Source: Acinetobacter sp. Ver3
GTDB taxonomy: Bacteria; Pseudomonadota; Gammaproteobacteria; Pseudomonadales; Moraxellaceae
Length of the DNA stretch: 64,000 nt
Reading direction: 5' to 3'
NCBI RefSeq assembly: GCF_000632455.1
Contig: NZ_JFYL01000007.1
Span: 1-64,000 of the forward strand
In this document: one piece after another, positions 51,983 to 61,883 of the stretch
Layout: the number at the start of each line of letters is the position of its first letter
Position numbering within the stretch: position 1 is the stretch's first letter
The notes under the pieces: model-generated
What the model was told of the DNA's origin: nothing
Database searches by the model: none
The model's input: only the letters and a program-made list of their open reading frames with translations
Position numbers and translations under genes: made by a program

Positions 51983-54787
51983 TTAATGATTCAGAATAGA
52001 CTCGGCTGCTTCTTTCACTTGTCCAATCGCATGTTTTAATTCATCCAGCCGTTTCATCACATTTTCAATAAATTGCTCATCTGCTTTTCTACGCTCTTTA
52101 CGCAGCGTTGAAACGAACTGTTCAAATTCACCTGTGATGCTTTGTAAATTCGGAGTGCCGACGTAGCGTGTTGCCCCATATAAACGGTGTAATACATGTT
52201 CGAGCTGCGGATAATCTTCAAGTTCGATGAGTTGTTCTATTTCAGCAAGTTCATTCGGGAAGCTGTCCACCAGCATCTTCAATAAATCTTGTGCTAAGTC
52301 TTCTTTATTCGCTGCCAATTGAACGCACTGTTTCCAATCTAAAACCTTATGATCTAAGGTTTCGATACGTAAAGTTTTTTCTTGGGATTTAATTGGATGA
52401 ATAAACTTATCACTGCTCCAATGGGTCAGAATTTGAATAATCTGATCCATTTGGATTGGTTTGGTGACATAGTCATCCATGCCGACTTTAAGCAACTTTT
52501 GTTTCTCATCTGCTAAAGCATGTGCTGTAAGTGCAATGATCGGTGTGTGACGTCCCTCGATGGTGGATTCTAGTGACCTGATCGCACGAGTCGTATCGAT
52601 GCCGGACATCACTGGCATTTGAATGTCCATAAATATCAGATCAAACGGCTTTTCATCATTTTGAATCTGTTGTTGTAAAATTTGTAGTGCCTCTTGTCCA
52701 CTTTGCGCTTTAGTTGTTTGAACATTAATTTCGCCGAGCAAAGCTTCTAAAACGATTAAGTTTGGTAGATGATCGTCTACTGCAAGTACATGTAAATTAA
52801 GGGCTTTAAAGTTATCATGAGGTTCTACTTCAAATATTGGCTGATTTTCCAAAAGCTGAATTAATGATGAACGGCTCAGAGGTTGATACAGTGGTCTCGC
52901 TTTGTATTCATTCAACATGTTGAGGTCGAGCGCCATCTGATAGCCATATACGGCTAAGTGACCTTGATAACGTCCGCGAATCTCTTTTAATAAAGCCTCT
53001 GGATCACCACTGTGATCTACAATCAACCACGTATTTTCAGGTTGATGTGTCAAACCATTTAGACGGCTGAATAAATCTAGAATGGATTGAGCTTCTGTGT
53101 GTTCAACACCATAATTTTCTAAATAATGACGTAAAACATTCGCAGTTGCAGGGTGGGCTAAATAGGAGATGACACGCATGTCATGGAATTGCGGATGAAT
53201 AATTTCATATTCATCAACCGCAAATTTCGCAGTAAACCAGAATGTTGAACCCTTTTCAGTTGGGGCGCGTTCTTGGTTATCTTCAAAGCCAATTTGGCCA
53301 TGCATCAGATTAACCAATTGTTTTGAGATTGCTAAGCCTAAACCTGTGCCACCAAATTGACGAGTGACGGAAGCATCGCCTTGAGAAAATGATTCAAATA
53401 ACCGTTTTCGGTCTGTACCACTTAACCCAATACCACTATCTTGAACACTAAAATGCAATAGGCAATGTTCTAGATCGTCATGCTCCATTCGAACACGTAC
53501 AATAATTTCACCATCAGGGGTGAATTTAATGGCATTTGAAATCAGGTTAGTCAAAATCTGTTTACAACGTAAAGCATCGCCAATCACATACTTTGGAATG
53601 TTATCGGCATAGTAGAAGGCCATATCGATATTTTTTTGGGCGGCTAATGGCGACAACATGTCCATAACATCGAAGATCGCTTCTTCTAAATCAAATGATG
53701 CGGTTTCTAGTTCAAGTTTACCGGCATCAATTTTTGAAAAGTCCAAGACGTCATTGATCAGTGCTAAAAGATGTGCTGATGATTTGCGAATCGTTTGCAA
53801 ATACAGGCTTTGATCATTGCTGAGATTCTCTTGGCGCAATAACAAGTGAATAAAACCATCGATACTATTCAGCGGGGTACGCAACTCATGACTGATATTG
53901 GCAAGAAAAACAGATTTTGCCTGATTGGATGAAATGGCCTGATCGCGTGCTTGTTTATAAGTAATATTTTGCACTTCAAGTGTATCAAGCGTACGTCTTA
54001 AATCGTCTTCGGTCTGCTCGGTATGCTCCTTCAGCTCTAAAAAGCTGAAATGTAGACGCTTCACGACATTCGCAATATCACGTTGGAGTAACCTTAACTC
54101 GCCAGTACTATTGATGACCATGTGTTGGTCGAGTGTGTCTGCATTGAGTCGCTGTAATTGCATACGTATTTCGTACATAGGTGCAATCCAACGTCGTGAA
54201 TAAAAGTTCAAGCACAGTAATAAGAGTAAAAGTGTCAACAAACCCGTCGTGATCAGTACAATGAAAACACGATATTGAGAGATGGCGAGAGGTTGATTAT
54301 CTAGCTCGATAACAAGCCATTTTTTACTTTGATCAGGCGTATTTAATGCTAAGCCATAAATATGATTATGTTGATCTTTAATCGGACCAAATGTTTGTAC
54401 ATTGGTCGGGAAGCTAGGCCAAGGTTTTTCATTGCGATAGCCTAACCCAAAATAAGGTTTTTGTTGTTGGTCTAGGACTGCGACACTGAGTAAATATTTT
54501 TCATTAAACATCTTTTGTAAGATGCTTTTAGCGCGGTCTTGTTGCGCTTGTGAGGGGTTTTTTTCAAGCGCAATAAGTAGGTTTTCTGTCGTGTATTTAT
54601 AACGACTTAAAATTGCATTTGCGGCAAAGCGTTGTTCTGATTTTGCGGAATTAGACGTTTCTGTGAGCACCAGTGCAGAGCCGACGCTTGCCAGTACCGC
54701 AATGGGTACAAAAATGAGGGCAATCAATTGCCCATAAGCATGGTTTAGTTTTAAGCGATTGAAGATTTTTTTATTCAAATTCGACAT
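51983..54787 (-). CDS. gacS: Hybrid sensor histidine kinase GacS/BarA
   Basis: A 934-residue inner-membrane kinase. Helices at about 20-42 and 172-194 flank a periplasmic sensor region. HAMP follows (about 195-250), then HisKA with the phospho-His H300 (ANISHELRTPLNSIDGF), the ATPase domain (NLISNAIKFT, DSGIGLSG, GGTGLGLAI), a receiver with the Asp in LIFMDIQMPVMSG, and a C-terminal Hpt domain (HVLHRLYGATRYVG). With GacA it controls small RNAs that titrate CsrA/RsmA. It is divergent from cysM, an order known from Pseudomonas and Acinetobacter. gacA is not in the window. Confidence 0.93.
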   Translation of the reverse strand: MSNLNKKIFNRLKLNHAYGQLIALIFVPIAVLASVGSALVLTETSNSAKSEQRFAANAILSRYKYTTENLLIALEKNPSQAQQDRAKSILQKMFNEKYLLSVAVLDQQQKPYFGLGYRNEKPWPSFPTNVQTFGPIKDQHNHIYGLALNTPDQSKKWLVIELDNQPLAISQYRVFIVLITTGLLTLLLLLLCLNFYSRRWIAPMYEIRMQLQRLNADTLDQHMVINSTGELRLLQRDIANVVKRLHFSFLELKEHTEQTEDDLRRTLDTLEVQNITYKQARDQAISSNQAKSVFLANISHELRTPLNSIDGFIHLLLRQENLSNDQSLYLQTIRKSSAHLLALINDVLDFSKIDAGKLELETASFDLEEAIFDVMDMLSPLAAQKNIDMAFYYADNIPKYVIGDALRCKQILTNLISNAIKFTPDGEIIVRVRMEHDDLEHCLLHFSVQDSGIGLSGTDRKRLFESFSQGDASVTRQFGGTGLGLAISKQLVNLMHGQIGFEDNQERAPTEKGSTFWFTAKFAVDEYEIIHPQFHDMRVISYLAHPATANVLRHYLENYGVEHTEAQSILDLFSRLNGLTHQPENTWLIVDHSGDPEALLKEIRGRYQGHLAVYGYQMALDLNMLNEYKARPLYQPLSRSSLIQLLENQPIFEVEPHDNFKALNLHVLAVDDHLPNLIVLEALLGEINVQTTKAQSGQEALQILQQQIQNDEKPFDLIFMDIQMPVMSGIDTTRAIRSLESTIEGRHTPIIALTAHALADEKQKLLKVGMDDYVTKPIQMDQIIQILTHWSSDKFIHPIKSQEKTLRIETLDHKVLDWKQCVQLAANKEDLAQDLLKMLVDSFPNELAEIEQLIELEDYPQLEHVLHRLYGATRYVGTPNLQSITGEFEQFVSTLRKERRKADEQFIENVMKRLDELKHAIGQVKEAAESILNH

Positions 54788-54938
54788 GTGCAGAGTGACT
54801 CATTCCCCATGTTGGGCATATTAGCACGCTTTAAAAAAATGATGGTGCTTTAATCACCCTCATTAAAAAGCCTTTGAAATTGATGCAGTGAGATACTTTT
54901 TTTCATACAATACCTGCACCTCAATATGGGTGCAAATA

Positions 54939-55859
54939 ATGAGTAATACACAAGTAGATTTTCAATCAGACGATTTTTTATTAGACCACTATGTGGGTAA
55001 AACCCCATTGGTTAGGTTACAGCGTCTGGCAAGTCATACTCAAGCGACTGTATTGGCAAAACTGGAAGGTAATAATCCAGCGGGCTCTGTCAAAGATCGC
55101 CCAGCATATAACATGATCATGCAAGCTGAAAAACGTGGTGACATTAAGCCAGGTGATACGCTGATCGAAGCGACTAGCGGTAACACAGGTATTGCATTAG
55201 CCATGGTTGCGGCAATGCGTGGCTATAAAATGAAATTGATTATGCCTGCAAGCTCTAGTCAAGAGCGCAAAGATGCAATGCGTGCGTATGGTGCTGAGCT
55301 TATTGAATCCGAGAATATGGAAGAAGCTCGTGATATCGCATTGCGAATGGAAAAAGATGGTCTAGGTTTAGTACTCAATCAATTTGGTAATCCAGACAAT
55401 GTCCAAGCACACTATTTGACAACTGGTCCAGAAATTTGGCAACAAACTGGCGGTAAAATTACGCATTTTGTAAGTTCGATGGGAACAACGGGAACCATCA
55501 TGGGGATTTCAAAATACCTCAAAGAACAAAATCCAAATATTCAAATTATTGGTTTACAGCCATCTGAAGGGTCGAATATTGCAGGTATTCGCCGTTGGCC
55601 TCAAGAATATTTACCGACGATTTTTGATGCTTCTCGTGTTGATCAAATTATGGATATTCCACAAATTGAAGCTGAAAAAATGGCTCGTCAATTGGCACGT
55701 AAGGAAGGAATTAGTGCTGGTACTTCTTCTGGTGGTGCAGTTTGGGCATCAATAAAAATCGCTGAACAACATCCTAGTGCTGTGATTGCATGTATCGTGT
55801 GTGATCGTGGTGATCGTTATCTCTCTACGGGGTTATTCTCTGTAGAAGATGAACAATAA
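54939..55859 (+). CDS. cysM: Cysteine synthase B
   Basis: A 306-residue PLP enzyme making cysteine from O-acetylserine and sulfide or thiosulfate. The PLP lysine is in GSVKDRPAYNM, the substrate loop is EATSGNTGIALAM, and the phosphate loop is SSMGTTGTIMG. ATG 54939 (MSNTQVDFQ) has GGGTG at proper spacing; the frame extends 17 codons earlier. The Arg after the PLP Lys (DRPA) is the CysM type, rather than CysK (DRI). It heads a plus-strand run to relA. Confidence 0.92.
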   Translation: MSNTQVDFQSDDFLLDHYVGKTPLVRLQRLASHTQATVLAKLEGNNPAGSVKDRPAYNMIMQAEKRGDIKPGDTLIEATSGNTGIALAMVAAMRGYKMKLIMPASSSQERKDAMRAYGAELIESENMEEARDIALRMEKDGLGLVLNQFGNPDNVQAHYLTTGPEIWQQTGGKITHFVSSMGTTGTIMGISKYLKEQNPNIQIIGLQPSEGSNIAGIRRWPQEYLPTIFDASRVDQIMDIPQIEAEKMARQLARKEGISAGTSSGGAVWASIKIAEQHPSAVIACIVCDRGDRYLSTGLFSVEDEQ

Positions 55860-55875
55860 ATTCGAGTAAATCTAT

Positions 55876-56697
55876 ATGCGCTTACCTGTTTTAGTGTTTG
55901 ATATTGAAACATTGACCGATCTTAAATCAGGAGCGCATCTATATGGCTTAGATTTACCAGAAGATAGTATTGAACAAGCGCTGAGTAAGTTAAGACGTCA
56001 AGAAGCGGGCACTGACTTTCAGCGACTTGCTTTACATGAAATTGTCTGTATTTCAGGACTATGGATTGATGAAAAGGCGGGAATGAAATTATTTTCATTC
56101 AGTCGTGAACATTATTCAGAACCTGAAATTTTACAAAAATTTCTATCAATTTTTGATAAACGTAATCCGACTTTAGTCAGTTGGAATGGCTCCCAATTTG
56201 ATCTGCCTGTTATTATGTATAGAGCAATGTATCATGGGTTGTCTGCGCCAAGTCTGTTTGATCAAGGCGAAATTGATACACAAAAGCGCTATAATAACTA
56301 CCAGAATCGTTACCATCATCGTCATATTGATTTGATGGATTTTATGGCAATGTTTAATGCGCGTCACTTCCAAAAACTGGATGATGTCGCTTATATGCTC
56401 GGTTACCCGGGTAAGCGCGGAACACCAGGTTATTTTATCCCTGAATATGTTCGTAACAATAATTGGATAGAATTAACCAGTTATTGTGAAGGGGATGTTT
56501 TAAACACATGGTTAGTCTATCTGCGCTATGTATTGTTAAAAGGACAGATTTTGCCTGAAGATCATCGTCTGTGGATTCAAGCGACGATTCATTATCTTCA
56601 AGGTCAACCCCAGCAAACAGAATTTTTGCGTATTTGGCAAGAAACTGCTGAAAAAACTGACTTCACCGCTTCGGATTTTAAATCAACTCAACATTAG
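55876..56697 (+). CDS. Predicted 3'-5' exonuclease, PolB exonuclease-like
   Basis: A 273-residue RNase H-fold nuclease (DNA_pol_B_exo2-type). LVFDIETLTD holds the first DxE pair of the DEDD core; TLVSWNGSQFDLPVIMYRA is the ExoII motif with N and D; YCEGDVLNTWLVYL carries the last Asp. It is a stand-alone homologue of the proofreading domain of family B polymerases. It starts 16 bases after cysM and is followed by rlmD with 9 bases between. The role is not established; DNA or RNA trimming is plausible. Confidence 0.86.
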   Translation: MRLPVLVFDIETLTDLKSGAHLYGLDLPEDSIEQALSKLRRQEAGTDFQRLALHEIVCISGLWIDEKAGMKLFSFSREHYSEPEILQKFLSIFDKRNPTLVSWNGSQFDLPVIMYRAMYHGLSAPSLFDQGEIDTQKRYNNYQNRYHHRHIDLMDFMAMFNARHFQKLDDVAYMLGYPGKRGTPGYFIPEYVRNNNWIELTSYCEGDVLNTWLVYLRYVLLKGQILPEDHRLWIQATIHYLQGQPQQTEFLRIWQETAEKTDFTASDFKSTQH

Positions 56698-56706
56698 GTT
56701 ATCTCT

Positions 56707-58074
56707 TTGAAACAACGTGCCGCACATCGCTCATCTCAACTTCCTCGTTATACATTTACAGTTGAGAGACTTTCACACGAAGGGCGAGGGATCGCACATT
56801 TTCAAGGACAGGAACATCCTCAAGACAAATTGGGTAAAAAGGTCTTTATTCGTTTTGCACTGCCAGGAGAAACAGTAGAAGCTCAAATTACCCATCAGGC
56901 AAAAAAATTAGAAGAAGCTGATTGTGTGCAGTTGATTGGGGCGCCGAGTCCAATTCGTACACAGCCAGTTTGTCCACATTTTGGAAAATGTGGAGGCTGT
57001 AATATGCAGCACATAAAATTAGATGAACAAATTCGTTTAAAACAATCAGTTTTAGAGTCGCATCTCACCCACTTTGCAGGTGCTCTTCCAGAGTCGTGGC
57101 TAGAACCATTGCGTTCGACACGTGAAGATTATCGTCACAAGGCGCGTATTGGCGTTCGCTACATTGCTAAAAAAAATAAATTAGTCATGGGTTTTCGTGA
57201 GGCTCAATCTAATCAGCTTACTGAAATTAAAACCTGCAAAATTTTAGATGCAGAGCTAGATGCTGCGTTACCTCACCTCAAGGTACTCCTTGAAAATCTA
57301 AAAGCAAAAGCAGATATAGGTCATATTGAATTGGCGAAAGGAGATCAAGAGGTTGCACTTTTGATACGTCATACCAACAAATTACCGCAAAATGATGTCA
57401 ACCAACTGCGTGAATTTGCGTTAGAAAGATCATGGCAGCTTTATTTGCAACCTGCTGGTGTAAGTAGTGTTCATCGTGCGGATGGTGACCTATCTGAGCG
57501 ATTACATTACTCACTACCTGATTTTAACGTGACGTTTGGTTTTAAACCGACTGACTTTACTCAGGTGAACCCCACCATTAATCCACAAATGGTGAAGCTG
57601 GCATGTGAATTGCTTGACCTGAGCGGAAATGAGCGTGTTCTTGATTTATTCTGTGGTCTAGGGAATTTCTCATTGCCACTTGCACGTTCTGTAACACGGG
57701 GTGAGGTCGTCGCGGTGGAGGGAAGTGAGGAAATGGTGATGCGTGGGACAGAAAATGCACTGAAAAACGGCATCACAAACGTAAAATTTTATGCTCAGGA
57801 TTTAACGCAAGATTTTTCGCAACATTCTTGGGCAAATCAAGGGTTCGAGGCACTCTTAATAGACCCACCACGCGCTGGAGCTGAAGAAATTATGCACTAT
57901 GTGCCAAATTTTGGTGCAAAAAAAATCGTCTATGTTTCCTGTAATCCTGCTACATTAGCACGTGATACAGGGATTTTAGTACAACATGGCTATCAGTTGA
58001 AGAAAGCTGGTGTGATGGATATGTTCAGTCATACAGGCCATGTTGAATCTATTGCTTTATTTGAAAAAAGCTAG
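56707..58074 (+). CDS. rlmD: 23S rRNA (uracil-1939 C5) methyltransferase, TTG start
   Basis: A 455-residue SAM enzyme. The N-terminal TRAM domain (about 15-75) is followed by the [4Fe-4S] motif [14 protein letters not shown], and the SAM site is [15 protein letters not shown]. The catalytic Cys is in [11 protein letters not shown]. No ATG precedes the TRAM domain; TTG at 56707 ([10 protein letters not shown]) has AGG 8 bases upstream, within the previous stop, so TTG initiation is very likely. The operon order cysM-exonuclease-rlmD-relA is conserved in relatives. Confidence 0.94.
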   Translation: MKQRAAHRSSQLPRYTFTVERLSHEGRGIAHFQGQEHPQDKLGKKVFIRFALPGETVEAQITHQAKKLEEADCVQLIGAPSPIRTQPVCPHFGKCGGCNMQHIKLDEQIRLKQSVLESHLTHFAGALPESWLEPLRSTREDYRHKARIGVRYIAKKNKLVMGFREAQSNQLTEIKTCKILDAELDAALPHLKVLLENLKAKADIGHIELAKGDQEVALLIRHTNKLPQNDVNQLREFALERSWQLYLQPAGVSSVHRADGDLSERLHYSLPDFNVTFGFKPTDFTQVNPTINPQMVKLACELLDLSGNERVLDLFCGLGNFSLPLARSVTRGEVVAVEGSEEMVMRGTENALKNGITNVKFYAQDLTQDFSQHSWANQGFEALLIDPPRAGAEEIMHYVPNFGAKKIVYVSCNPATLARDTGILVQHGYQLKKAGVMDMFSHTGHVESIALFEKS

Positions 58075-58127
58075 TGCTAAGTGTTGATTTAATAAAATGA
58101 AGATTAGATTTAAAAAAGGAGAAGGGT

Positions 58128-60434
58128 ATGGTCACAGTACGTGAGCAGTTACCTGGACGACTGACTGAGTTGTCTGAGGAAACGACTGTAGAACATGCCG
58201 CTGAAGCGCAACTTGGTTTAGCAACTTGGCTAGACCGTGCGCGGATTATTTTAGACGGTGCAGAACTTAAAAAATTAGAAGAAGTCGCTCTTAGTGTTTT
58301 AAAAAAAGAACTGACTTCTGATCACCATCATAAAACCAATACCTTCGCGACTGGCTTAGGTATGGCAGATATTTTGGCTCACCTACATGTTGATGAAGAT
58401 ACTTTGTCAGCAGCGATGCTTTATCGTAGTGTGCGTGAGGGCATGACGTCGCTTGAGGAGATTCGTAAAAGCTTTGGTGAAAGTGTCTACAATTTGGTGA
58501 AAGGCACTTTGGCAATGGGTAAGTTGTCAGAGCTGATCGAAAAAAATAAACGTTTAGAAGATCACTTCAATAATAATCAGCGTGAACATTTAACTGGGAT
58601 TTACAAGATGTTGATCTCAGTAACAGAGGATGTTCGCGTTGTATTAATCAAGTTGGCTGAGCGTACGCTGGCTTTGCGTGAGTTGGCAAACTCTCCAAAA
58701 GAGCGTCAAGAGCGTGTCGCACGAGAAATTTTGACCATTTACTCGCCCTTGGCGCATCGTCTTGGTATCGCGCAGTTAAAATGGGAACTTGAAGATCTTG
58801 CGTTCCGTTATTTAGCACCAGAGCGCTATAAAGAAATTGCATCTTTACTCAATGAAAAACGCTTAGAGCGCGAACAATATATTCAATTCGTGGTCGATAA
58901 GCTGAAAAGTGAGTTGTTGAAGCATGGCATTGAGGCTGAAATCTCAGGTCGTGTGAAACACATTTATTCGATTTATCGAAAAATGAAAAGTAAGAACTTA
59001 AGTTTCGATCAGCTATATGACATTCGAGCTGTTCGTGTACTGGTTCAGAATGTATCTGAGTGTTATCACGCTTTGGGGATCGTACATCAAATCTGGCGTC
59101 ATATTCCCCATCAGTTTGATGATTACATCACTAACCCAAAAGCCAATGGCTACCGTTCTTTACATACTGCAGTGATTGCTGAAAATAAATCTTTAGAGAT
59201 ACAAATCAGAACCACTGAAATGCATGAAGAAGCTGAGTTAGGCGTTTGTTCTCATTTCAATTATAAAGAAGGTGCCAAAACTACAGATTATTCATTTAAT
59301 CATCGTTTGCACTCTTTACGTTCCGTGCTTGAACATTATCAAGAACGAAATGAAGCAGGTGCGCATCCGAATGAAGACGAAACTGAAAATTTCAATCAGC
59401 TTCAAGATTTTGAAGATTTTGAAAAAATTTATGTTTTTAGTCGTGATGGTGACATTAAAGAATTACCGCGTAATTCAACCGTTTTAGATTTTGCATACCA
59501 TGTGCATACTGAGGTTGGTAATAAGTGTTATGCAGCACGTGTGAACCAACGTTATGTTCCACTGACTTATACATTAAAAACAGGTGAACAAGTCGAGATT
59601 TTGACCAAGAAAGATCGTGAGCCAAATCGTGATTGGTTGGTGAACTCTTTAGGTTATATCAAGACAGCACGTGCAAGAGACAAGTTGCGCCATTGGTTCA
59701 GACAGCAAGACCGTAGTAAGAACTTAGAAGTCGGTCGAGAGATTCTCACCAAGGAATTATCACGTCTTGCAATTCACCCAAAAAGTATTGATTTGAGTGA
59801 TTATTGTGCTCATTTTAACGTTAAAACAGGTGAGGACATTCTTGTATCCTTGGTGAGTGGAGATATCAGTCTTCATGCATTGATTAATCAAGTCAATCGT
59901 CATATGCACTTGGATCAAGATGAGCCTGAGTTAGTGCTGAAGCCAGCATTAAATCCACGGGCGAGTCATACATTATCAGCGCATGGGATTCTGATTGACG
60001 GTTTGGATAATGTTGAACTACATATTGCACAATGTTGTCAGCCTGTTCATGGTGAGTCGATTGCTGGATATATCACACTCAATCGTGGGGTGAGTATTCA
60101 TAAGGTGGCTTGTCCGGATTATGTACGTATGATCAGCCAAGAACCTGAACGCGCTGTTGAAGCAGATTGGGAAATGCAACCGACAAGAGGGCAGAGTGTC
60201 CAAATTGTGGTTGAGGCTTATGATCGTCGAGGACTGCTGAAGGATCTAACCCAAGTGATTTTTTCAGATCAGATTAATATTCGCCAAGTGAATACCATTT
60301 CCGAAGCGGATGGTATTGCCAATATGAAGCTGTTGATTGAGGTCAAAGGTTTGGCTCAATTGTCTCGCTTGTTGGCTCGATTGGAACAGCAACCAGGCAT
60401 CATTAGCGCAAGACGTTTGGTGCAGGGGAATTAA
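58128..60434 (+). CDS. relA: GTP pyrophosphokinase RelA
   Basis: A 768-residue stringent-response synthetase making (p)ppGpp on stalled ribosomes. The pseudo-hydrolase region lacks a working HD pair (AAMLYRSVREG), as in RelA rather than SpoT. The synthetase domain has IYSIYRKMKSKN and YDIRAVRVLV, with ANGYRSLHTAV following. TGS (about 420-480), a zinc-finger-like region (HIAQCCQPVHG) and a C-terminal ACT domain complete the protein. A very strong AAAGGAGAAGGGT precedes the start. A terminator follows. Confidence 0.96.
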   Translation: MVTVREQLPGRLTELSEETTVEHAAEAQLGLATWLDRARIILDGAELKKLEEVALSVLKKELTSDHHHKTNTFATGLGMADILAHLHVDEDTLSAAMLYRSVREGMTSLEEIRKSFGESVYNLVKGTLAMGKLSELIEKNKRLEDHFNNNQREHLTGIYKMLISVTEDVRVVLIKLAERTLALRELANSPKERQERVAREILTIYSPLAHRLGIAQLKWELEDLAFRYLAPERYKEIASLLNEKRLEREQYIQFVVDKLKSELLKHGIEAEISGRVKHIYSIYRKMKSKNLSFDQLYDIRAVRVLVQNVSECYHALGIVHQIWRHIPHQFDDYITNPKANGYRSLHTAVIAENKSLEIQIRTTEMHEEAELGVCSHFNYKEGAKTTDYSFNHRLHSLRSVLEHYQERNEAGAHPNEDETENFNQLQDFEDFEKIYVFSRDGDIKELPRNSTVLDFAYHVHTEVGNKCYAARVNQRYVPLTYTLKTGEQVEILTKKDREPNRDWLVNSLGYIKTARARDKLRHWFRQQDRSKNLEVGREILTKELSRLAIHPKSIDLSDYCAHFNVKTGEDILVSLVSGDISLHALINQVNRHMHLDQDEPELVLKPALNPRASHTLSAHGILIDGLDNVELHIAQCCQPVHGESIAGYITLNRGVSIHKVACPDYVRMISQEPERAVEADWEMQPTRGQSVQIVVEAYDRRGLLKDLTQVIFSDQINIRQVNTISEADGIANMKLLIEVKGLAQLSRLLARLEQQPGIISARRLVQGN

Positions 60435-60435
60435 A

Positions 60436-60461
60436 AAAAAGCCTGCTTTAGCAGGCTTTTT
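60436..60461. terminator. Terminator after relA
   Basis: AAAAAGCCTGC (60436-60446), TTTA loop, GCAGGCTTTTT (60451-60461): an 11-bp stem with T-runs on both strands, between convergent genes. Confidence 0.93.
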
Positions 60462-60488
60462 ATGACTGATCACTCAAATAGCGTTAAA

Positions 60489-60920
60489 TCAGATTTTGCA
60501 TTTTTTAGAACCTTGATAGATTCCAATATTATCGATGTTTGCTTGCGATGCAGCTTTGATCTGTTGCTGTAATGGAATATTTGCAGCATCAGAAGTATCG
60601 CTTTCACCCGCTACAGAGTTTGCAACTTGCCCCATTTTTGTTGCTTTTTCTGAGTTGCCACCGAAAGTAGATAATGCATTACCTGCCATACCCGCCCATT
60701 TGCTCAATGATTTAGCTGGCGTTTGGGTTGCAGCAGCTGCAATATTTTTATCAGCATTTTCTAAGTTACGCTTAGCATTGGCTTTTTCAACAGCTAGTGT
60801 TGCACAATCCATTGCCTTGAGTTCAGCAGTTGAGTGTTGTTTGGTTGGTAGTTCACCCGAAGCTTGAGCAAGAGTCGTTGTTAAAGCAGTAGCGATAGCT
60901 AAAGTTAAAATTTTTTTCAT
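60489..60920 (-). CDS. Exported protein of unknown function
   Basis: A 143-residue protein with a clear signal peptide (MKKILTLAIATALTTTLAQA). The mature part is Ala/Gln-rich and helical, with a heptad-like stretch (ATLAVEKANAKRNLENADKN) and two cysteines, C39 and C141, at opposite ends, which could form a disulfide. I do not recognise a family. It is probably periplasmic. It is convergent with relA and shares its terminator. Being single-copy and in a core region, it may be a genus-specific protein. Confidence 0.75.
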   Translation of the reverse strand: MKKILTLAIATALTTTLAQASGELPTKQHSTAELKAMDCATLAVEKANAKRNLENADKNIAAAATQTPAKSLSKWAGMAGNALSTFGGNSEKATKMGQVANSVAGESDTSDAANIPLQQQIKAASQANIDNIGIYQGSKKCKI

Positions 60921-60954
60921 TATATATTCTCATTTGTAACGCATTGTTATAAAT

Positions 60955-60968
60955 GCCCCTGTTGGGGC
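60955..60968 (-). terminator. Possible weak terminator after the SDR gene
   Basis: GCCCC (60955-60959), TGTT loop, GGGGC (60964-60968). Only ATTTATAA follows on the minus strand. Confidence 0.4.
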
Positions 60969-60999
60969 GAGAGAATATTACACAAATGTGACTAATTTG

Positions 61000-61776
61000 T
61001 CATTTCTTTTTACTTAATAGTAAATTTGTCACTCTGTTGATCAATTGGGGACTGAATCTTGACAGGTGATACATCAGTTCAGTTTTGATGCCAACCGTAT
61101 GGTGAGTCACGGTTAAGTGATGGTTTTTTAAACGTGCGACACGGTAAATTTCCTGAGCAACGTCTTGGGCGCTGAGACTGACTCCCATATTTTGAATCGT
61201 ACCCGCATCCATGCCTTTTACCATGGCAGTCTGAACAAATAATGGCATGATGTCTAATACGCGTATTCCATATTTTTGCCATTCAACATCAAGACCTTCT
61301 GTAATGCCGCGAACAGCAAATTTACTTGCTGAATAGGACACTAAATCAGCTTGACCATAGATAGCAGAAGCAGAGGACATATTGATGATACGTGCGTGGG
61401 AGGCCTGTTTTAAGAAAGGGAGCGCAGCATGACAGCCATTGAGAACGCCGTTAACATTGATATTAAATGTTCGATGATGCGATGAGATATCTGTATTTTC
61501 GAATGCCCCTGAATATAAGATGCCAGCATTATTTAATAATATATTTATTTCACCAGCCCATTCGTTGAACTCAGTTAAAGCACTTTGCCATTGGTCGTAT
61601 TGGGAAACATCTAGCAAACCCGCTTTAGCATTTGGCCCTAAAGATTGAGCCAATTGTTCAGCTTGTTCGAGATTGATGTCATAAATACCGACTTTATAAC
61701 CTTGCTGATAGAATAGTTTTGCGGTAGCTGCGCCAATCCCTTGTGCTGCGCCACTGATAAAAATACTAGATGTCAT
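61000..61776 (-). CDS. Short-chain dehydrogenase/reductase
   Basis: A 258-residue classical SDR. The cofactor loop is SGAAQGIGAATAK (S replaces the usual T), NNAG is in ILLNNAGILYSG, the catalytic Ser in NMSSASAIYG and the Tyr-x-x-x-Lys in VSYSASKFAVRG. The residue after strand 2 (YDINLEQ) has Asp, which favours NAD over NADP. The C-terminus is hydrophobic with a basic end (LLLSKKK) and could associate with the membrane. The substrate is unknown. It is divergent from mazG. Confidence 0.87.
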   Translation of the reverse strand: MTSSIFISGAAQGIGAATAKLFYQQGYKVGIYDINLEQAEQLAQSLGPNAKAGLLDVSQYDQWQSALTEFNEWAGEINILLNNAGILYSGAFENTDISSHHRTFNINVNGVLNGCHAALPFLKQASHARIINMSSASAIYGQADLVSYSASKFAVRGITEGLDVEWQKYGIRVLDIMPLFVQTAMVKGMDAGTIQNMGVSLSAQDVAQEIYRVARLKNHHLTVTHHTVGIKTELMYHLSRFSPQLINRVTNLLLSKKK

Positions 61777-61883
61777 CGAAAATCCTTGTTGTTTTACATC
61801 ATTTTATGTTCCTAGTTGAGCATAAGATTGTTCATTGAATCAACAATATCTTTAAACTCATCATTCACTAGAGATCAACTTTC

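Noticed and set aside
54888..54938. Upstream start for cysM
   Set aside because: The 17 extra residues are unlike the family, and the ribosome site fits ATG 54939.
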